From Piscicola geometra (taxonomy: Eukaryota; Annelida; Clitellata; Hirudinida; Piscicolidae), in the NCBI GenBank assembly GCA_943735955.1, contig OX030957.1, positions 8,817,844 through 8,881,843 on the forward strand: a stretch of DNA of 64,000 bases, given 5' to 3'. A program made the translations under genes and the position numbers. Positions 49,501 through 58,349 of this stretch are shown here, in pieces. The notes under the pieces are model-generated. The model saw nothing but the letters and a program-made list of their open reading frames with translations. It made no database searches and had not been told where the DNA came from. Every line of letters starts with the position of its first letter. The stretch's first letter is position 1.

Positions 49501-51146
49501 AAGTTATTAGTTTCATTGTTATATATTAATTTCTAAATTTAAGCGTTATTTTGCTTAGCTCAAAACATTTATTTACCTTTAACTTTAATTATTTATGTTT
49601 TTTCCTATTAGCTTGCTTTCCCATTTTTCATTAGGTCTTGTATATCGATATAAATCACACAAAAATCTAATCAAATTATCAACAGTTATTTCATTTTGGA
49701 AATTCAGATGAATATTTTATTTCGCTAAGTATTTAAATTACTTTTAATTCTATTTTTACATTTTTATTTTAAATGCAAATTAATCGTTTGGATGACAAAA
49801 CTAGCAATTTGGGCAATTTTGAAGTTTTTATAAATTATAAAACAAGAATTTTTACATTTTACTACAGGTGATATCACCGTAGATAAAAACCTATATTTAG
49901 TGTTTTAATGTGCTATTTATCAGTGTCACAATCATTGAAAAAAGGTATCTTCTCTTCGAGTTTTGTGATCTCAAAAATCCAAAACACCGTAAATCGGTTT
50001 GAGGTTTTCTTTTTTCTATGATGGCATTCTGTTGCTTTCTTAATTTATAAGATCCAACGCTTTGTGGTCGTGCTTTGCGATGCCTAAAGGGAGGATTGGG
50101 TTTTAGAACTTAGACGAATAACTTTTGATATTATTTCTCAATAACCGTGCTTACTTAAGATTTAATTATCTTTAAAAAAATATTTATTGGAATTTAAAGT
50201 CACACCAATGAACTTTTCAACGTCGCTGCATATGTAGTTTAAAATAGCTTTTACTCAAAAAACATATTTCATGAGTTTTTTAGATGCACCGAGCAATGAG
50301 CAATGTCTTCTATGAAACTAATAAGTAACAAAGTGAAAATCGAAAACTGTTTTAATTATTTTTTATAATCACACATAAATCACAAACTATTCTATGCAAT
50401 CCCTCAAAAGCTCATCAAAAGTCCTCTCTATGCCTACAAAAGCCTCCAGGAAGGAGAAAAACTGCGTTACCAACTAAGAAGGGTTGACTGTTTCAACGGG
50501 GAAACTGTAAAAAAGGCGTCTGGTGGAAAAGCAGAAGTGCTAGTCATCGATGTCTTAAAAGGTAGCTGCAGGCTAGCTCATCGTTTGAATGTATTTTTAT
50601 CTATACATTTTCAAATATGAGTAAGCTAATAGGGTTATAAATGGTAATTTACAAGTCTAAGAATCAATAAAAACAATCCACAATATTTTAAAAATTAAAT
50701 TTTTACTTTCTTTTTATTACTTTGGTATTCACGTTTGAATGAACGCAATTCTACTCCAAAAAGCACTAAAGAAGGGCAAATCTTAATGCAGCACTGAATC
50801 TCTTCTAGTACAATCAACAATGCACCGCCCCACTTCAGAACATCCCGCAGAGAGGAAGAATTGTGAAAACAGGTTCACTGGGTCTTCAAGCCACACCCGC
50901 AGTGGTGGCGCTTTAATCGGTTCAACACACATCGCCAGCAACTACAACACTAACGATATCGAAAAACACCATGTAATATATAACATCTATCAAGACAAGA
51001 GATCACAGACAAGGTTTTCGGAGAATAAATATGTTACTTCATCATCACATTCCTTCTTCACAAAAACAATATTACCTCCATGTTCATCTTTTAAACTTAT
51101 TTATTTATTATTCACTGTTGACTTTATAAACAAGATTATTGCCTAA
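27454..51146 (+). CDS. Large fifteen-exon gene with Cys-rich ectodomain (possible DUF7042-7045 family)
   Basis: Exons: 27454-28521, 30748-30943, 33337-33419, 35492-35560, 36470-36846, 38705-38915, 39318-39412, 40833-40968, 44626-44830, 45667-45728, 48267-48383, 48601-48786, 49074-49162, 50411-50561, 50809-51146. From ATG 27459 this gives about 1125 codons, and the phases agree at all fourteen junctions without a stop. The first third is low complexity. From exon 6 on there are about 19 Cys, sequons DNSS, LNST and ENGS, and a basic cluster RRHHNQHRRR that could be a protease site. The end is hydrophobic. The spacing C-x-F...G-x-W (exon 9), C-C (exon 10) and Y-x-C-I-G-H (exon 13) recalls arthropod extracellular proteins labelled DUF7042-DUF7045; this is recall, not a search. 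No signal peptide was seen, so exons 1-5 may belong to another transcript. Confidence 0.6.
28581..30747. other. Intron 1 of the large gene, no further feature
   Basis: AT-rich. A weak tRNA-like patch lies near 29035-29110 and a G/C-richer patch near 29930-30060 that could be an old repeat; neither can be typed. Confidence 0.4.
30748..30943 (+). CDS. Exon 2 of the large gene
   Basis: Reads GRNTDTNEDMVGPNSSARAS through PPPCYREKLEQRI to KYRVMFLNPASG. The acceptor TTCACAG is weak but gives the right phase to exon 1; the donor GTGG|GTAGGT is strong. The frame is open back to an ATG at 30717 with a stop just before it (30711), so this could instead be the true first coding exon of a shorter gene. 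Confidence 0.55.
31480..32040 (-). pseudogene. Unknown repeat-like coding remnant in intron 2
   Basis: Two overlapping minus-strand frames, 32037-31807 and 31820-31620, appear to be one reading frame broken by a shift. The second runs KRAAEAMCHGEKIAMSHLHL, WALPRQIGAS and VCVGHELGEAKISHL. The base composition is richer in G/C than the surroundings, and the 3' side (31480-31560) also looks non-random. I do not recognise the family. It lies inside the host intron on the opposite strand, so an interspersed repeat is more likely than a gene. Confidence 0.4.
33337..33419 (+). CDS. Exon 3 of the large gene
   Basis: Acceptor TTTATTGACAG, then VETESDSKFVHSTDKYS and LIRFMIKMLK. The donor AAAAT|GTATCT is moderate; phase 2 in and phase 1 out agree with both neighbours. 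Short and without a domain. Confidence 0.5.
35492..35560 (+). CDS. Exon 4 of the large gene
   Basis: Acceptor CCTTCAAACAG, then VPHSSNEDGLCQSLQRDEW, donor GATAG|GTTGTT. Phase 1 on both sides. Confidence 0.5.
   Translation: MFPIAATKMDCANPCREMSGSG
36470..36846 (+). CDS. Exon 5 of the large gene
   Basis: Acceptor CCAATTTTAG, then ASKMSANIYSKSYKTQKL, a hydrophilic Asn/Gln/His-rich stretch with a PQQQQQ run, and ANVFFQE at the end. The donor GAG|GTTATT leaves phase 0, which fits exon 6. The same frame would stop at 36858 if not spliced. Confidence 0.5.
37499..37575 (-). repeat. tRNA-like sequence (decayed tRNA or SINE head)
   Basis: On the minus strand a perfect box B, GGTTCGATTCC, sits in a paired T-arm (GTGGG with CCTAC), and GAGAC near the start can pair with GTCTC near the end. 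The D-arm and anticodon arm are poor, so this is unlikely to be a working tRNA. Confidence 0.45.
38705..38915 (+). CDS. Exon 6 of the large gene: start of the Cys-rich part
   Basis: Three frames are open here. The frame starting TLCGMRKDTATIPAL is chosen because it alone matches the phases of exons 5 and 7. It continues NNVEFGFFNSNKIIFFI, SLCLHKKDNSSWF and RRHHNQHRRRYHQPGKKEL. It contains one sequon and a strongly basic cluster. Acceptor CTCATGACAG; donor CTAA|GTACGA. Confidence 0.6.
39318..39412 (+). CDS. Exon 7 of the large gene
   Basis: Acceptor AACAAAACAG, then KSFLCVSQWTEGSFTFSLL and RKPLFVL, donor GTTCTG|GTGCTT. Phase 1 in, phase 0 out. The SQWTEGSF motif looks like a beta-strand-rich extracellular segment. 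Confidence 0.6.
40833..40968 (+). CDS. Exon 8 of the large gene
   Basis: Acceptor CCAACCCACAG, then RLPLRTDKNVAFLAVIYKG and DAIDYLEMHMTKCE, donor GAAG|GTGACT. No stop in frame; the base composition stands out clearly from the AT-rich flanks. Confidence 0.7.
41430..41900 (+). mobile_element. RTE-like non-LTR retrotransposon, C-terminal fragment
   Basis: Frame pieces match the end of RTE-type polyproteins: KLEKKLYKTLVRSAML near 41465-41515 fits the usual K-F-Y-x-T-V-x-R-P-A-M-L-Y motif, and LRWFGHMQRR near 41690-41720 fits the L-R-W-x-G-H-x-x-R-R motif. Stops and shifts break the frame. It lies in intron 8 of the large gene. Confidence 0.75.
42120..42240 (-). repeat. Possible tRNA-like SINE head
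   Basis: On the minus strand GTTGACCAATGGTTAATG resembles box A and TAGATTCGAGTGC resembles box B, about 15 bp apart, which is closer than normal. Weak. Confidence 0.25.
43450..43900 (-). mobile_element. LINE 3' fragment with LYGWEIWTL motif
   Basis: On the minus strand the frame runs LLYGWEIWTLNAETERKRHV, then KCLRKLYNISYLEQRTNNN and LVGQKEPFL, and after shifts WMDNVKEWTSLPLSSLLNAA. This order is that of the C-terminal tail of a common invertebrate non-LTR element (the usual form reads Y-G-C-E-T-W-T-L ... W-x-D-N-I-K-E-W-T). Two or more frame breaks. In intron 8 of the large gene, opposite strand. Confidence 0.8.
44626..44830 (+). CDS. Exon 9 of the large gene: Cys-x-Phe ... Gly-x-Trp segment
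   Basis: Acceptor CTAACCACACAG, then TTPVGCQFDESVEGIWKK, VEEVVVVSRSMVKSARLG, QYCYQSLEKHVYVALLVF. The donor GGCTG|GTACGT is strong. The order Cys, Gly-x-Trp, a strand, then Cys is the best hint at the DUF7044-like fold. Confidence 0.7.
45667..45728 (+). CDS. Exon 10 of the large gene
   Basis: Acceptor CACCCTCCACAG, then (W)KDRLCCLYMKSQQHQLTYF, donor TATAT|GTGAGT. Both splice sites are strong. Only 62 nt, but the phase (2 in, 1 out) joins exons 9 and 11 exactly, and the Cys pair fits the C-x-x-C position of the presumed family. Confidence 0.7.
46490..46580 (-). repeat. tRNA-derived SINE, family B, truncated copy
   Basis: On the minus strand it reads GGCGATGGTGCAATGGTTG then AGACACCGGG, the same head as the copy at 16585, followed by GCTATCGCCAAGTAGCTAGC. 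About 15 bp around box B are missing, so it is no longer transcribable by the usual route. Confidence 0.65.
47058..47430 (-). pseudogene. hAT transposase C-terminal dimerisation domain, broken
   Basis: The minus-strand frame from about 47258 reads WQQHEGAYPALAKLARKFL, then TVPCKRLFSLSGHIVRKKR and NVEKLVCLSNWLKK, an almost complete hAT family dimerisation domain. Ser or Cys stands where SERLFS is usual (here CKRLFS). The linker before it (SSDFEDEEASMI, around 47330) is in the same frame up to a stop, so it lies in a typical ZBED-like order. The catalytic part is absent. Confidence 0.85.
47815..48150 (+). repeat. 19-bp tandem array in two sub-types inside the hAT element
   Basis: First block: about eight units of AATTTTTTTAAAATGCGTT. 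Second block: about six to seven units of TTTTTATTAAATGCTTTTA, same 19-bp length. A last few mixed units follow. The GCGTTAA core also occurs in the element's own ends, so the array probably grew from a subterminal motif. Confidence 0.92.
48267..48383 (+). CDS. Exon 11 of the large gene
   Basis: Acceptor ATCTGACCACAG, then DDCHVAENALNSTLSMNGDC and IRDVEYFSIFSNHQAVS, donor TTTCTG|GTATGC. The frame is open and one sequon is present. The hAT element ends 22 bp before this exon, so the branch point and pyrimidine tract must come from the duplication or from transposon sequence. Confidence 0.75.
48601..48786 (+). CDS. Exon 12 of the large gene
   Basis: Acceptor CTTCCACTTACACAG, then EILGESVKCDLNEIGLVIL, SSGNICNAVLSDVNEGSCEM and LSENGSCPDLSRVL. 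Four Cys, one sequon. The donor TTTTGG|GTTTGT is chosen over a nearby GTATGT because only it leaves the phase needed by exon 13. Confidence 0.75.
49074..49162 (+). CDS. Exon 13 of the large gene
   Basis: Acceptor CCTCTATTGACAG, then EYQCIGHIVQSVSVKILVTF and SNDLSKRLCW, donor TGCTGG|GTAAGT, the best donor in the window. The Y-x-C-I-G-H motif followed by a second Cys resembles the F-x-C-L-G-x-W motif of the presumed family. Confidence 0.75.
50411..50561 (+). CDS. Exon 14 of the large gene
   Basis: Acceptor CAATCCCTCAAAAG, then LIKSPLYAYKSLQEGEKLRY and VDCFNGETVKKASGGKAEVL, donor AAAAG|GTAGCT. Another AG 17 bp inside would break the frame, so the first AG is used. Confidence 0.65.
50809..51146 (+). 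CDS. Exon 15 of the large gene, C-terminus
   Basis: Acceptor ATCTCTTCTAG, then a hydrophilic Ser/Asn/His-rich stretch (HRPTSEHPAERKNCENRF) and finally LIYLLFTVDFINKIIA before the stop at 51144-51146. The last 16 residues are hydrophobic and could be a membrane anchor or GPI signal. An AATAAA near 51348 is a candidate poly(A) signal. Confidence 0.6.
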
Positions 51147-51440
51147 TAACGTTTGTTTGACATTTCCTACCGGTCAAAGCGGAATCTATTATGTATTTTG
51201 TATTTCTTGTGCTGGTTTCATTGCTATATGATTTATATAGTATAATTGAAATTCTTTAAGCTTGTATTATTTTAAAACAGTTTTACACAGAACTGATATG
51301 TTATTTCATGAACTCACTTTGGATTTCAAGGTTTCCAATCTTTTCAATAAAACTTGATTTTTTTAAATTTAAATTTTTTTTCTTTATTCCATAGAGTAGA
51401 ATGACTAAGAAATAGAGGTCGGACATGGACGATTTTTCAT

Positions 51441-51639
51441 TCCCGGTCCCGTCCCGTTCCCGATATTTGTTTTCCCGTCCCGTCCCGTTCCCGATGGGAC
51501 ATCAGAATTTTGATTCCCGTCCCGTCCCGTTCCCGAAATTTGTTTTCCCGTCCCGTCCCGTTCCCGATGGGACATCAGAATTTTGATTCCCGTCCCGTCC
51601 CGTTCCCGAAATTTTTTTCCCGTCCCGACCCGTTCCCGA
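51441..51639 (-). repeat. G-quadruplex-type array, left end of copy A
   Basis: The minus strand carries about six units with GGGAACGGGACGGGACGGG, each meeting the G3 x 4 rule for quadruplex folding. Units alternate with AT-rich spacers such as ATCAGAATTTTGATT. Open frames here (Gly-Arg-Asp-Gly-Thr repeats) are only the translation of these units. Confidence 0.9.
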
Positions 51640-51807
51640 AAGTTTTTTGTTTTTTATTCCTTTTCGCTGCATTTTCACTGGTCCCAAACTTGCAAGTTCT
51701 AAAATTTCTTAAAATTTATTATTTGAAAGTCAGAGAATATTTCTTTTAATAGAATAAAAAAAACACGATTTCAATTTCAAATATTTATTGAAATGAAAGT
51801 CTTGAAG

Positions 51808-52760
51808 TTAGTCATTGTTTTTGAGTAATTCAATCAAGTCTTTATTGATTTTCACACGGGTTAAACCGTTAAGAGTTTCAGCTTTCAAATGAGATGATTT
51901 TGGGTCTGAAGTTAAACGACCACATATTGAAAAATTCCGTTCACAGCGAATATAACTTACGGATATACTAAACAAAATTTTGGCTACTTCTTTTAGTATT
52001 TTAAAACTGCTCATTTTATTCCAATAAAATAAAACATCTTTATAATTTTCAATTTTTTTGGGACGTAATTGTGAATATTTGTACAATTCATTCTCTTTTG
52101 AATTTTTTCTTCGTTCATTATTATTAATTCTTCAATAATATTAGAAATATGTTTTTTGACAACATTCTTATTCTCCACAACTGCAAATATAAATCATTCG
52201 TATAATTTGATAGTATAATAATTTTATTATAATTTTTACCTTATAAAAACAATTTTAATAGGTCTAAATAACCATCATTTGTTTTTTTTTCTCAACGGCA
52301 CTGCAGCTTGGTCTGGCTGTACAAAATAGAATTAAATTTTCTCTAATGAAAGTCTTGGTATTTATTTCTTTTCTATCCCAAACTTTTTTCCTATTATTCT
52401 TTCATACTGGGGATGCAACAGACATGCTGTCATATGAATAAGATCAATGGCATCTTTTTTTTGTCGAAATGATCAACTGAGCAATCACTTGGAAATTAAT
52501 CATTCAAATTCAAAGTATTAACTTATAAAATTAAAATAATATAACTGACCATTTTGATTTCATCTGAAAAGTTTTCATCATCACTCATTTTTTCTAATCT
52601 CCCTAATCTTTGGACTCATCATAACAACTTCAAATGTAGTGTTGGAGATTTCGACATTGGCAATGGTGGCTTCGTTATACAATTCCATTGCATTTAATGC
52701 TTATTTTAAGTACGGAGTATCGATGAAATAAAGATTTCCATACTTAGAAGTTTGCTGAAA
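51808..52760 (-). pseudogene. hAT transposase remnant in copy A
   Basis: The minus-strand frame 52086-51808 has KILKEVAKILFSISVSYIRC then ERNFSICGRL and LNGLTRVKINKDL, a hAT dimerisation domain (S-E-R-N-F-S form with C-E-R-N-F-S here). Upstream, pieces such as DAIDLIHMTACLLHPQYERI (around 52410-52470) are earlier transposase, broken by stops; a start-like SDDENFSDEIKM followed by GTCAGT lies near 52550-52590. Not functional. Confidence 0.8.
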
Positions 52761-52797
52761 AATTAGTTTTAATGAATCCAATCCCAATAAATGTTAT

Positions 52798-53008
52798 TCC
52801 CGTTTTTCCCGTTCCCGATTTAAAAGTTGATTCCCGTTCCCGTCTTTTCCCGTTCCCGATTTGAATATTGATTCCCGTTCCCGTTCCCGTCCCGAAAACC
52901 TATTCCCGGTTCCCGACTTTTCCCGTCCCGAAATTAATTTTCATTCCCGTTCCCGCGGGAGTCCCGTGGGTACTCGCGGGTACCCGGTCAAATCGGGTAC
53001 TCGGTCCG
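52798..53008 (-). repeat. G-rich array, right end of copy A
   Basis: C-rich units (TTCCCGTTCCCG, GTCCCG) on the plus strand, so the G-rich strand is again the minus strand: the two end arrays are in direct, not inverted, orientation. The outermost part has GGGTAC-type repeats (ACCCGGT, GGGTACTCG). Confidence 0.85.
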
Positions 53009-53219
53009 ACCTCTACTAAGAAAGTATTTACTCAAATTATCCAAGGATATTTTCGGAAGTTTAAGTCTAATGCCTAAACCTTTATAACCAGATCATAGTT
53101 GATTTCAGTTCGTTTTGCCCTCAGAATTTCTTATGTACAATTTTAATAAGAGTTCTTCTTGCATTTATCTCTTTCTGCTTCTGGGGTTGTTGAAACTTTG
53201 ACTTTTATTTCTTGAAGTT

Positions 53220-53660
53220 ATTACTATAGAAGAGATGCGCTTGATGTTCGAAGCATTCCGAAAGTTGAAGGCTCAGATGAGCCTCTATAAGTATTTCATC
53301 AATTTCAGTATCCGACTACTAAAATTTAATAACTTTTTTACAATGATAAATAATTATTTTCAAGATTCTTTGCAACTATTGCATGTCCATCTCTGTGACA
53401 GTACAATTTAGCTAATATTTAATGAGAAAAATGTTTTTTGCAATCTGTAAAAGTCGTCAATAACTTGGCTGAACGTGTAGTTGCGTTCTACTCGAATTTG
53501 AGACTTGAAATAAGAGAAAAACCAATATTTACTTCGGGTTATCAATGCCCTCCCCTTGGAAAAGAAAAATGTTTTATTTTTAACCAATTAATTTACAGTA
53601 AAAAAATATATATCTACAAAAGCTTTTTGAAGTCAAACTTTAAGATGTTTATTTGATTCT
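53220..53660 (+). pseudogene. Possible mobile-element protein fragment (VVNxxAER motif)
   Basis: The frame at 53438-53656 contains QSVKVVNNLAERVVAFYS. The V-V-N-x-x-A-E-R-G-V-A motif recurs in an uncharacterised, highly repeated protein family of invertebrate genomes; this is from memory. Upstream at about 53250 PKVEGSDEPL may be from the same unit. Low confidence. Confidence 0.35.
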
Positions 53661-54569
53661 TTAAAATTCAAATTAACCTGCGCTAATCCCTTGTCTAAAA
53701 TAATAAATAGCGCTGAATTACTGAAACTAAAAACAATCAATCGACAGAGGCCACAGACAACTTCAATTTCTGTTTTAAAAAATATAATTTGATTTTTTTA
53801 TTCTAAAACACTTGAAATGACTAATTTTCACGGTGACTCTTAACTAAAATCATCGTGATCATCAACCTTCGATTTTACTACTACGGATATCTTCGATATA
53901 TCCATAATAATTCACACTATTCGCTAATTTTGAATTTATTTTATTATCAATATATATATAAAAAACTCACACTCTCTCAATAAACAACAACATAAATTTA
54001 TTTAAACTACGGATGGCAGCGAGTACTTTGGTACCAAATTAATGGGGGGTTACTTGGGAATTTTATTAACTGCGTATAAAATCTTTTTATTTTCTAAAAA
54101 TTACATTTATTCATAAAGAATGAAGTTTAATATAAAATCTAAAACTTTAAAACTATTTATAAAACTGTGTTTTAATAAAAAATAAATTATTAAATTTTTT
54201 ATCCAATAAAACACAGTTTTGATAGTGTTTATAAATTATATATGATTAATTTTTAAACTCAAGCATTCAAAATGAAAACTAATAAGTAAGTTATAAAATT
54301 ATAAATATATATATCTTTTTTGAACTGGGATATTGAATTTAAATAAATTATTGCACGCGTTAACAATGCGCCCTTTACCCAAAATTCGCACTAGAACATT
54401 CTTCTTTATCCATATTAACTTTTAATTAAATAATTTAAAAATGTATTCAACCATTATACTGAATCTAAGTTTAGGATTTTTCTATCAATCAATTTTTCAA
54501 ATCTATTTGTGTATTGATGTTACTTAAATTCAAAAGCATTCTCCAATGAAATTTTAAATAAAACAGTTT

Positions 54570-54939
54570 TTGAACTTTTTAAAGAATATGAAAATAGAAA
54601 TTAAATACCCTTATAACAATGAATCTAACCCCCCTTCACATCCAACCTTACCTAATTACCCTCAACATAATTCATATCATCATCACAGCACAACTAAAGC
54701 ATCATCATCACCACATCATCATCATCATTATCAGCATCATCACCAACATCATCATCACCAACATCATCATCATCATCATCCCACCACGGCAATACGAGGG
54801 GTTTCACTTGGTCCAATGCTTTGTGCTTTCCCTGTTAGAAAAGAACAGTTACACTACTTTGGCAACGAAGGGGGTCTTCTTGATTGCGGTCTGTCAAGAG
54901 ATAGAAGATCGACACCCAGTTGAACAAGAGGTTTCCATT
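54570..54939 (+). CDS. Candidate exon with His/Ser repeats (frame unsure)
   Basis: Two long frames overlap. One (from 54570) reads a His-rich run from CAT repeats, then GVSLGPMLCAFPVRKEQL and LHYFGNEGGLLDCGLSRD. The other (from 54619) reads QYEGFHLVQCFVLSLLEKN and ATKGVFLIAVCQEIEDRH. The part at 54785-54939 has exon-like composition, unlike its flanks. The first frame can be spliced in phase 1 to the candidate exon at 55354 by donor TGCG|GTCTGT. Unrecognised. Confidence 0.35.
54660..54785 (+). repeat. CAT/CAC microsatellite
   Basis: Interrupted CAT and CAC triplets over about 125 bp, translated as His or Ile/Ser runs depending on frame. Confidence 0.85.
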
Positions 54940-55353
54940 TGAGACTCATACAGCAGTTGGGAGAGGGAATCAGAATAATCTTTATCACTATTCTATCTTT
55001 TTATTTATGTAATTAAAACAAAATAAAAATGCAATAAATAATTATGTATTTACTATTTTTGATGATTATTGAGTAAATAGTTTTATTCTTTATTATTCCA
55101 GAAAAAAAAATTTGAATTAATATTCTTATTTTTCATGGAACCACTTTCTTTTTTTAGCACTATCTTGAATCTCTTGAATTCAAGTTCGAGGAAATTATTT
55201 TTTTCCAACTTCAGATCTTTTTCAGTTAACCTCAATCACTAAATACAATTAAAATTGTATTTTAAAAAATAATACGCTTATTTAATTTTTTTTCTTTGAA
55301 GAACGTGAGATAAGAAATATTAATGAATTTTTTAAATACATTTATTTTATCAG

Positions 55354-55403
55354 TTTTTGTACCTCCAAATGAATTCCCACAAGTAGCTGTCCCTGGAAGA
55401 TCG
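55354..55403 (+). CDS. Candidate exon FVPPNEFPQVAVPGRS
   Basis: Acceptor TTATTTTATCAG, 16 open codons (FVPPNEFPQVAVPGRS), then a very strong donor ATCG|GTAAGT. Phase 0 out matches the candidate last exon at 56999. It may be the end of a small gene starting near 54570. Confidence 0.4.
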
Positions 55404-56998
55404 GTAAGTGACGTATTGATACTTATCCTGCATCTTTTGGACGTGCCAGAGAGCTAATATGCTTTGTGTGCGAGCTCCGATCACTGAGTCGACAAGTTAT
55501 CGGCATGAATACTCGCTTTAATGGATCGTATTGACGTCTCCTTGTCATGAACGAGAATCAAAAGCTTCAAAAACTCATTTTGAGTTTCAAATTTCACTTA
55601 TAAATTTTAATTTTAGTTTCTAATATGCAATTTATTTTATTTTAACAATAATTAATTTATAAGCATTTAGAGAATCGAAAGTGTCAGAAAGCTAATTTAA
55701 AATTTAAAATTTGGTTTTAAATTTGGTTTTCAACTTTAAATTTAAAGTGAAATTTTTTGAATGTTTTAACATTGCATTTTCATTTCATCGAAACAAACGA
55801 AATTGGCGTCAAATCAATTTTCACGTATTTAAATTGCAGGTTGAAGTTATCTGAAGTAGAACCAAAAATTCTATAAAACATCACATCTTAAGTATTTCCA
55901 ATTAAATATTAAATAGAATCAAATATTCAAGAATACTTACCACAGACACCAAAATCATTTTTAGGATTCACGAGTAAAAGATACTAGGAAGTTACCTGAT
56001 TTTTAAAAATTCTAATATTGGAGTCGATTTAATTCTTCGTAAATTCTATTTTAGCCATTTCTCTTTTGATTTCTCATTTTGTGTTATTTGCACCCATGAC
56101 TGCATTCACCATTTTAGCCTAATCAATCACTCAAATAAATGTTTAGTTCGCTTTTTAACAAATTTAAAAAATATTTTTAAACTTAGAAAAATGTTTTTTA
56201 ATTGTTTTTGGTATTTCAGTATTTTTCTAACTCTTACTAAGTGAAAAAATGTTATATACTAAATATTTTATTTTTCATTTACATTGTTATGGGCTAACCT
56301 TAATGTTTTAACTTTTATATCCTCCGTTTTTTTCAAATTGGTTACTTATGTTCATTTTTCAAACCAATAAAGTGAGTTGTTTTTACAATAGTTGAAAAAT
56401 AAATTAACAAACTAACTTTAAACCATTCTATTTAAAAGGTTTTTTTTGTGGTACATTTTACATTTCAGTCTAAAATCTTTTTTAGCATTTTAGTGGACAA
56501 TTTTCTCTTTTATAACCAGAGTCGTCTGAACATAAAAAATTAACATTAAACAACAAATTTCAATTATTCATTGGTTATAATGGAAAATAAAATAAAATAT
56601 TAATAATTTTAAATGATTCGAAAAACAATTTGTAGGATTCAAAACCACAAAAGATGGGCTAACCTTAATTGACTATTGGTGCCGGAGCTCTGGGTTGATT
56701 ATTATCTAAGCATTCTTAAATTATTTTTTTTTTAATTCTACATTTTTTGCATTTTTTATACTCACTAATAAATAAATAAATTCTATTTAAATTTTTTTTC
56801 TCAGAATAATGTATTTTTTCAGTATTTGAAGAACCTCAGTGCTATAAACCTTATCAATTTTTTTATAGAATTGTTACTGAGTTCCATCCTTTAAACAATT
56901 AAATTTAGTTTTTTTTCACTCTTTAAAAACTAAATAAACGAACACATGTTTTCAAATGAAAATTTCCACTTTTTCCATTAACTTACTTTTATCCACAG

Positions 56999-57043
56999 TT
57001 CAATCCAGCCGTTCAACCACAACAAAGTTTTCGGAAAACTTAA
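56999..57043 (+). CDS. Candidate terminal exon
   Basis: Acceptor TTTTATCCACAG, then FNPAVQPQQSFRKT and stop TAA at 57041-57043, with AATAAA near 57230. In phase with the exon ending at 55403. Short, so open by chance is possible. Confidence 0.35.
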   Translation, partial: FNPAVQPQQSFRKT

Positions 57044-57259
57044 CAATTCAGCTTGCTAGTTGATGTTGGACACTTCGATTACTTCGTACAAAAACTAAAA
57101 TCTACATGACATAAAATCGTCATCCCAGCCTCACCCTTGTCAGCTTCGATAGCATCGATTCTTGCAAATGCTCAAGAAGAAACGAGAAAGGATTTATGAC
57201 GGGTTTTTGAAACATAGGGCAAAATAATAAAATTATAATAAAGGTGGAAGCATTTATGG

Positions 57260-58125
57260 AGAGATCTTAACGTTTATTTATTCAAGGAAGACTATAAACA
57301 ATTTATTGGTTTTTTGTGTGGAAAGTTATGTATTACAATTAGACCCCTGGAAGTATATCAAACGGTCTTGAGATTCTTCTTAAGAATAAATTAATATAAT
57401 AAAACTTTATAAAATTCATAATGGAATACATATGATTTTAGAATAATTTTTAGAATAAAATAAAACAAATTTTTTTTCTTTCTCAATATTATTTTTATTC
57501 ATTTGCATTCGAATATTTTTTCTGTTAATCCAAACCCGTAAATTTCTATAAGGCACTTACTAGAGCTTTTCAAATGTTCAAAATAGAAGTTAATTGAGCT
57601 AGATCGAATTTTCTTGTATTTAAATTAGATACATAATTGTTTTGAAAAAGATTTCTTTTTAATTCTTTGTTTAATTCACTCTATTTTTATTAAAAAACAC
57701 TTCACGTAAAAGAAAAAATATGTTTTTGCGTCAAATACTGAGAATGATTACGTTTTAACATAATTATTTCATCTGCTTTTACATCAATGTGAGTAAAACA
57801 AGATAACCCCTGCTTAAGAAACTTTTACCTCTCACATGTATTTTTATTATTTTGTAAGAATGGTCAAAGAAAATAATGAATTCCACAGTGAAAGTTTTTA
57901 TGAAAACTCTAAGAGTGCATAAAATGTCATCGCCAAACGACATTAAGCCAAATCTATGGGGTCGAAAGTTATATTGATTTAGTTGGTTTTAAAAGTACGT
58001 AAATTTTGGAGACTAACAAAATTCCAATTCTGTGGAGACATTCTTTTTCCGATGTGTTAATGCTGTTGTTATTTAGTGTCCATACATAATTATATTCCTG
58101 CCCGAAAGAGACATATAAATTTTAA
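57260..58125. other. AT-rich spacer, no gene seen
   Basis: No protein-like frame, splice-consistent exon or repeat edge. Confidence 0.45.
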
Positions 58126-58131
58126 TACAAT

Positions 58132-58349
58132 TATTTATAATACAACTTTCAAATTATTGTAATGTTAAGCAAAGTATTTATTCTTTACAAATTTTAAACA
58201 AAATCAATTCTTAGTAATAGATGTCATTATTTCAAAAAATTATTTATAATACATCTTTCAAATTATTGTAATGTTAAGCAAAGTATTTATTCTTTACAAA
58301 TTTTAAACAAAATCAATTCTTAGTAATAGATGTCATTATTTCAAAAAAT
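58132..58349 (+). repeat. 109-bp tandem duplication, two copies
   Basis: Copy one 58132-58240 and copy two 58241-58349 differ at only one position seen (ACAACTTTC versus ACATCTTTC). The near identity means a very recent event, or an assembly artefact. Confidence 0.95.

Larger units (their letters stand above)
51405..53023 (-). mobile_element. hAT derivative with G-rich subterminal repeats, copy A (51413-53015)
   Basis: CTAAGAAA flanks both ends (51405-51412, 53016-53023), a perfect 8-bp duplication. The ends are TAGAGGTCGGAC and, reversed, the same 12 bases. The terminal 200 bp on each side are arrays of CCCGTCCCGTTCCCG-type units. The middle carries a decayed transposase on the minus strand. 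Copy B at 59249-60881 has the same structure, so this is one amplified, internally shortened hAT family. Confidence 0.93.

Noticed and set aside
51502..51687. Open frames with Gly-Arg-Asp-Gly-Thr repeats (also at 59248-59575), and Pro-Val-Pro frames at 52868 and 60731
   Set aside because: They are translations of the G-rich/C-rich terminal repeats of the hAT copies, not proteins.
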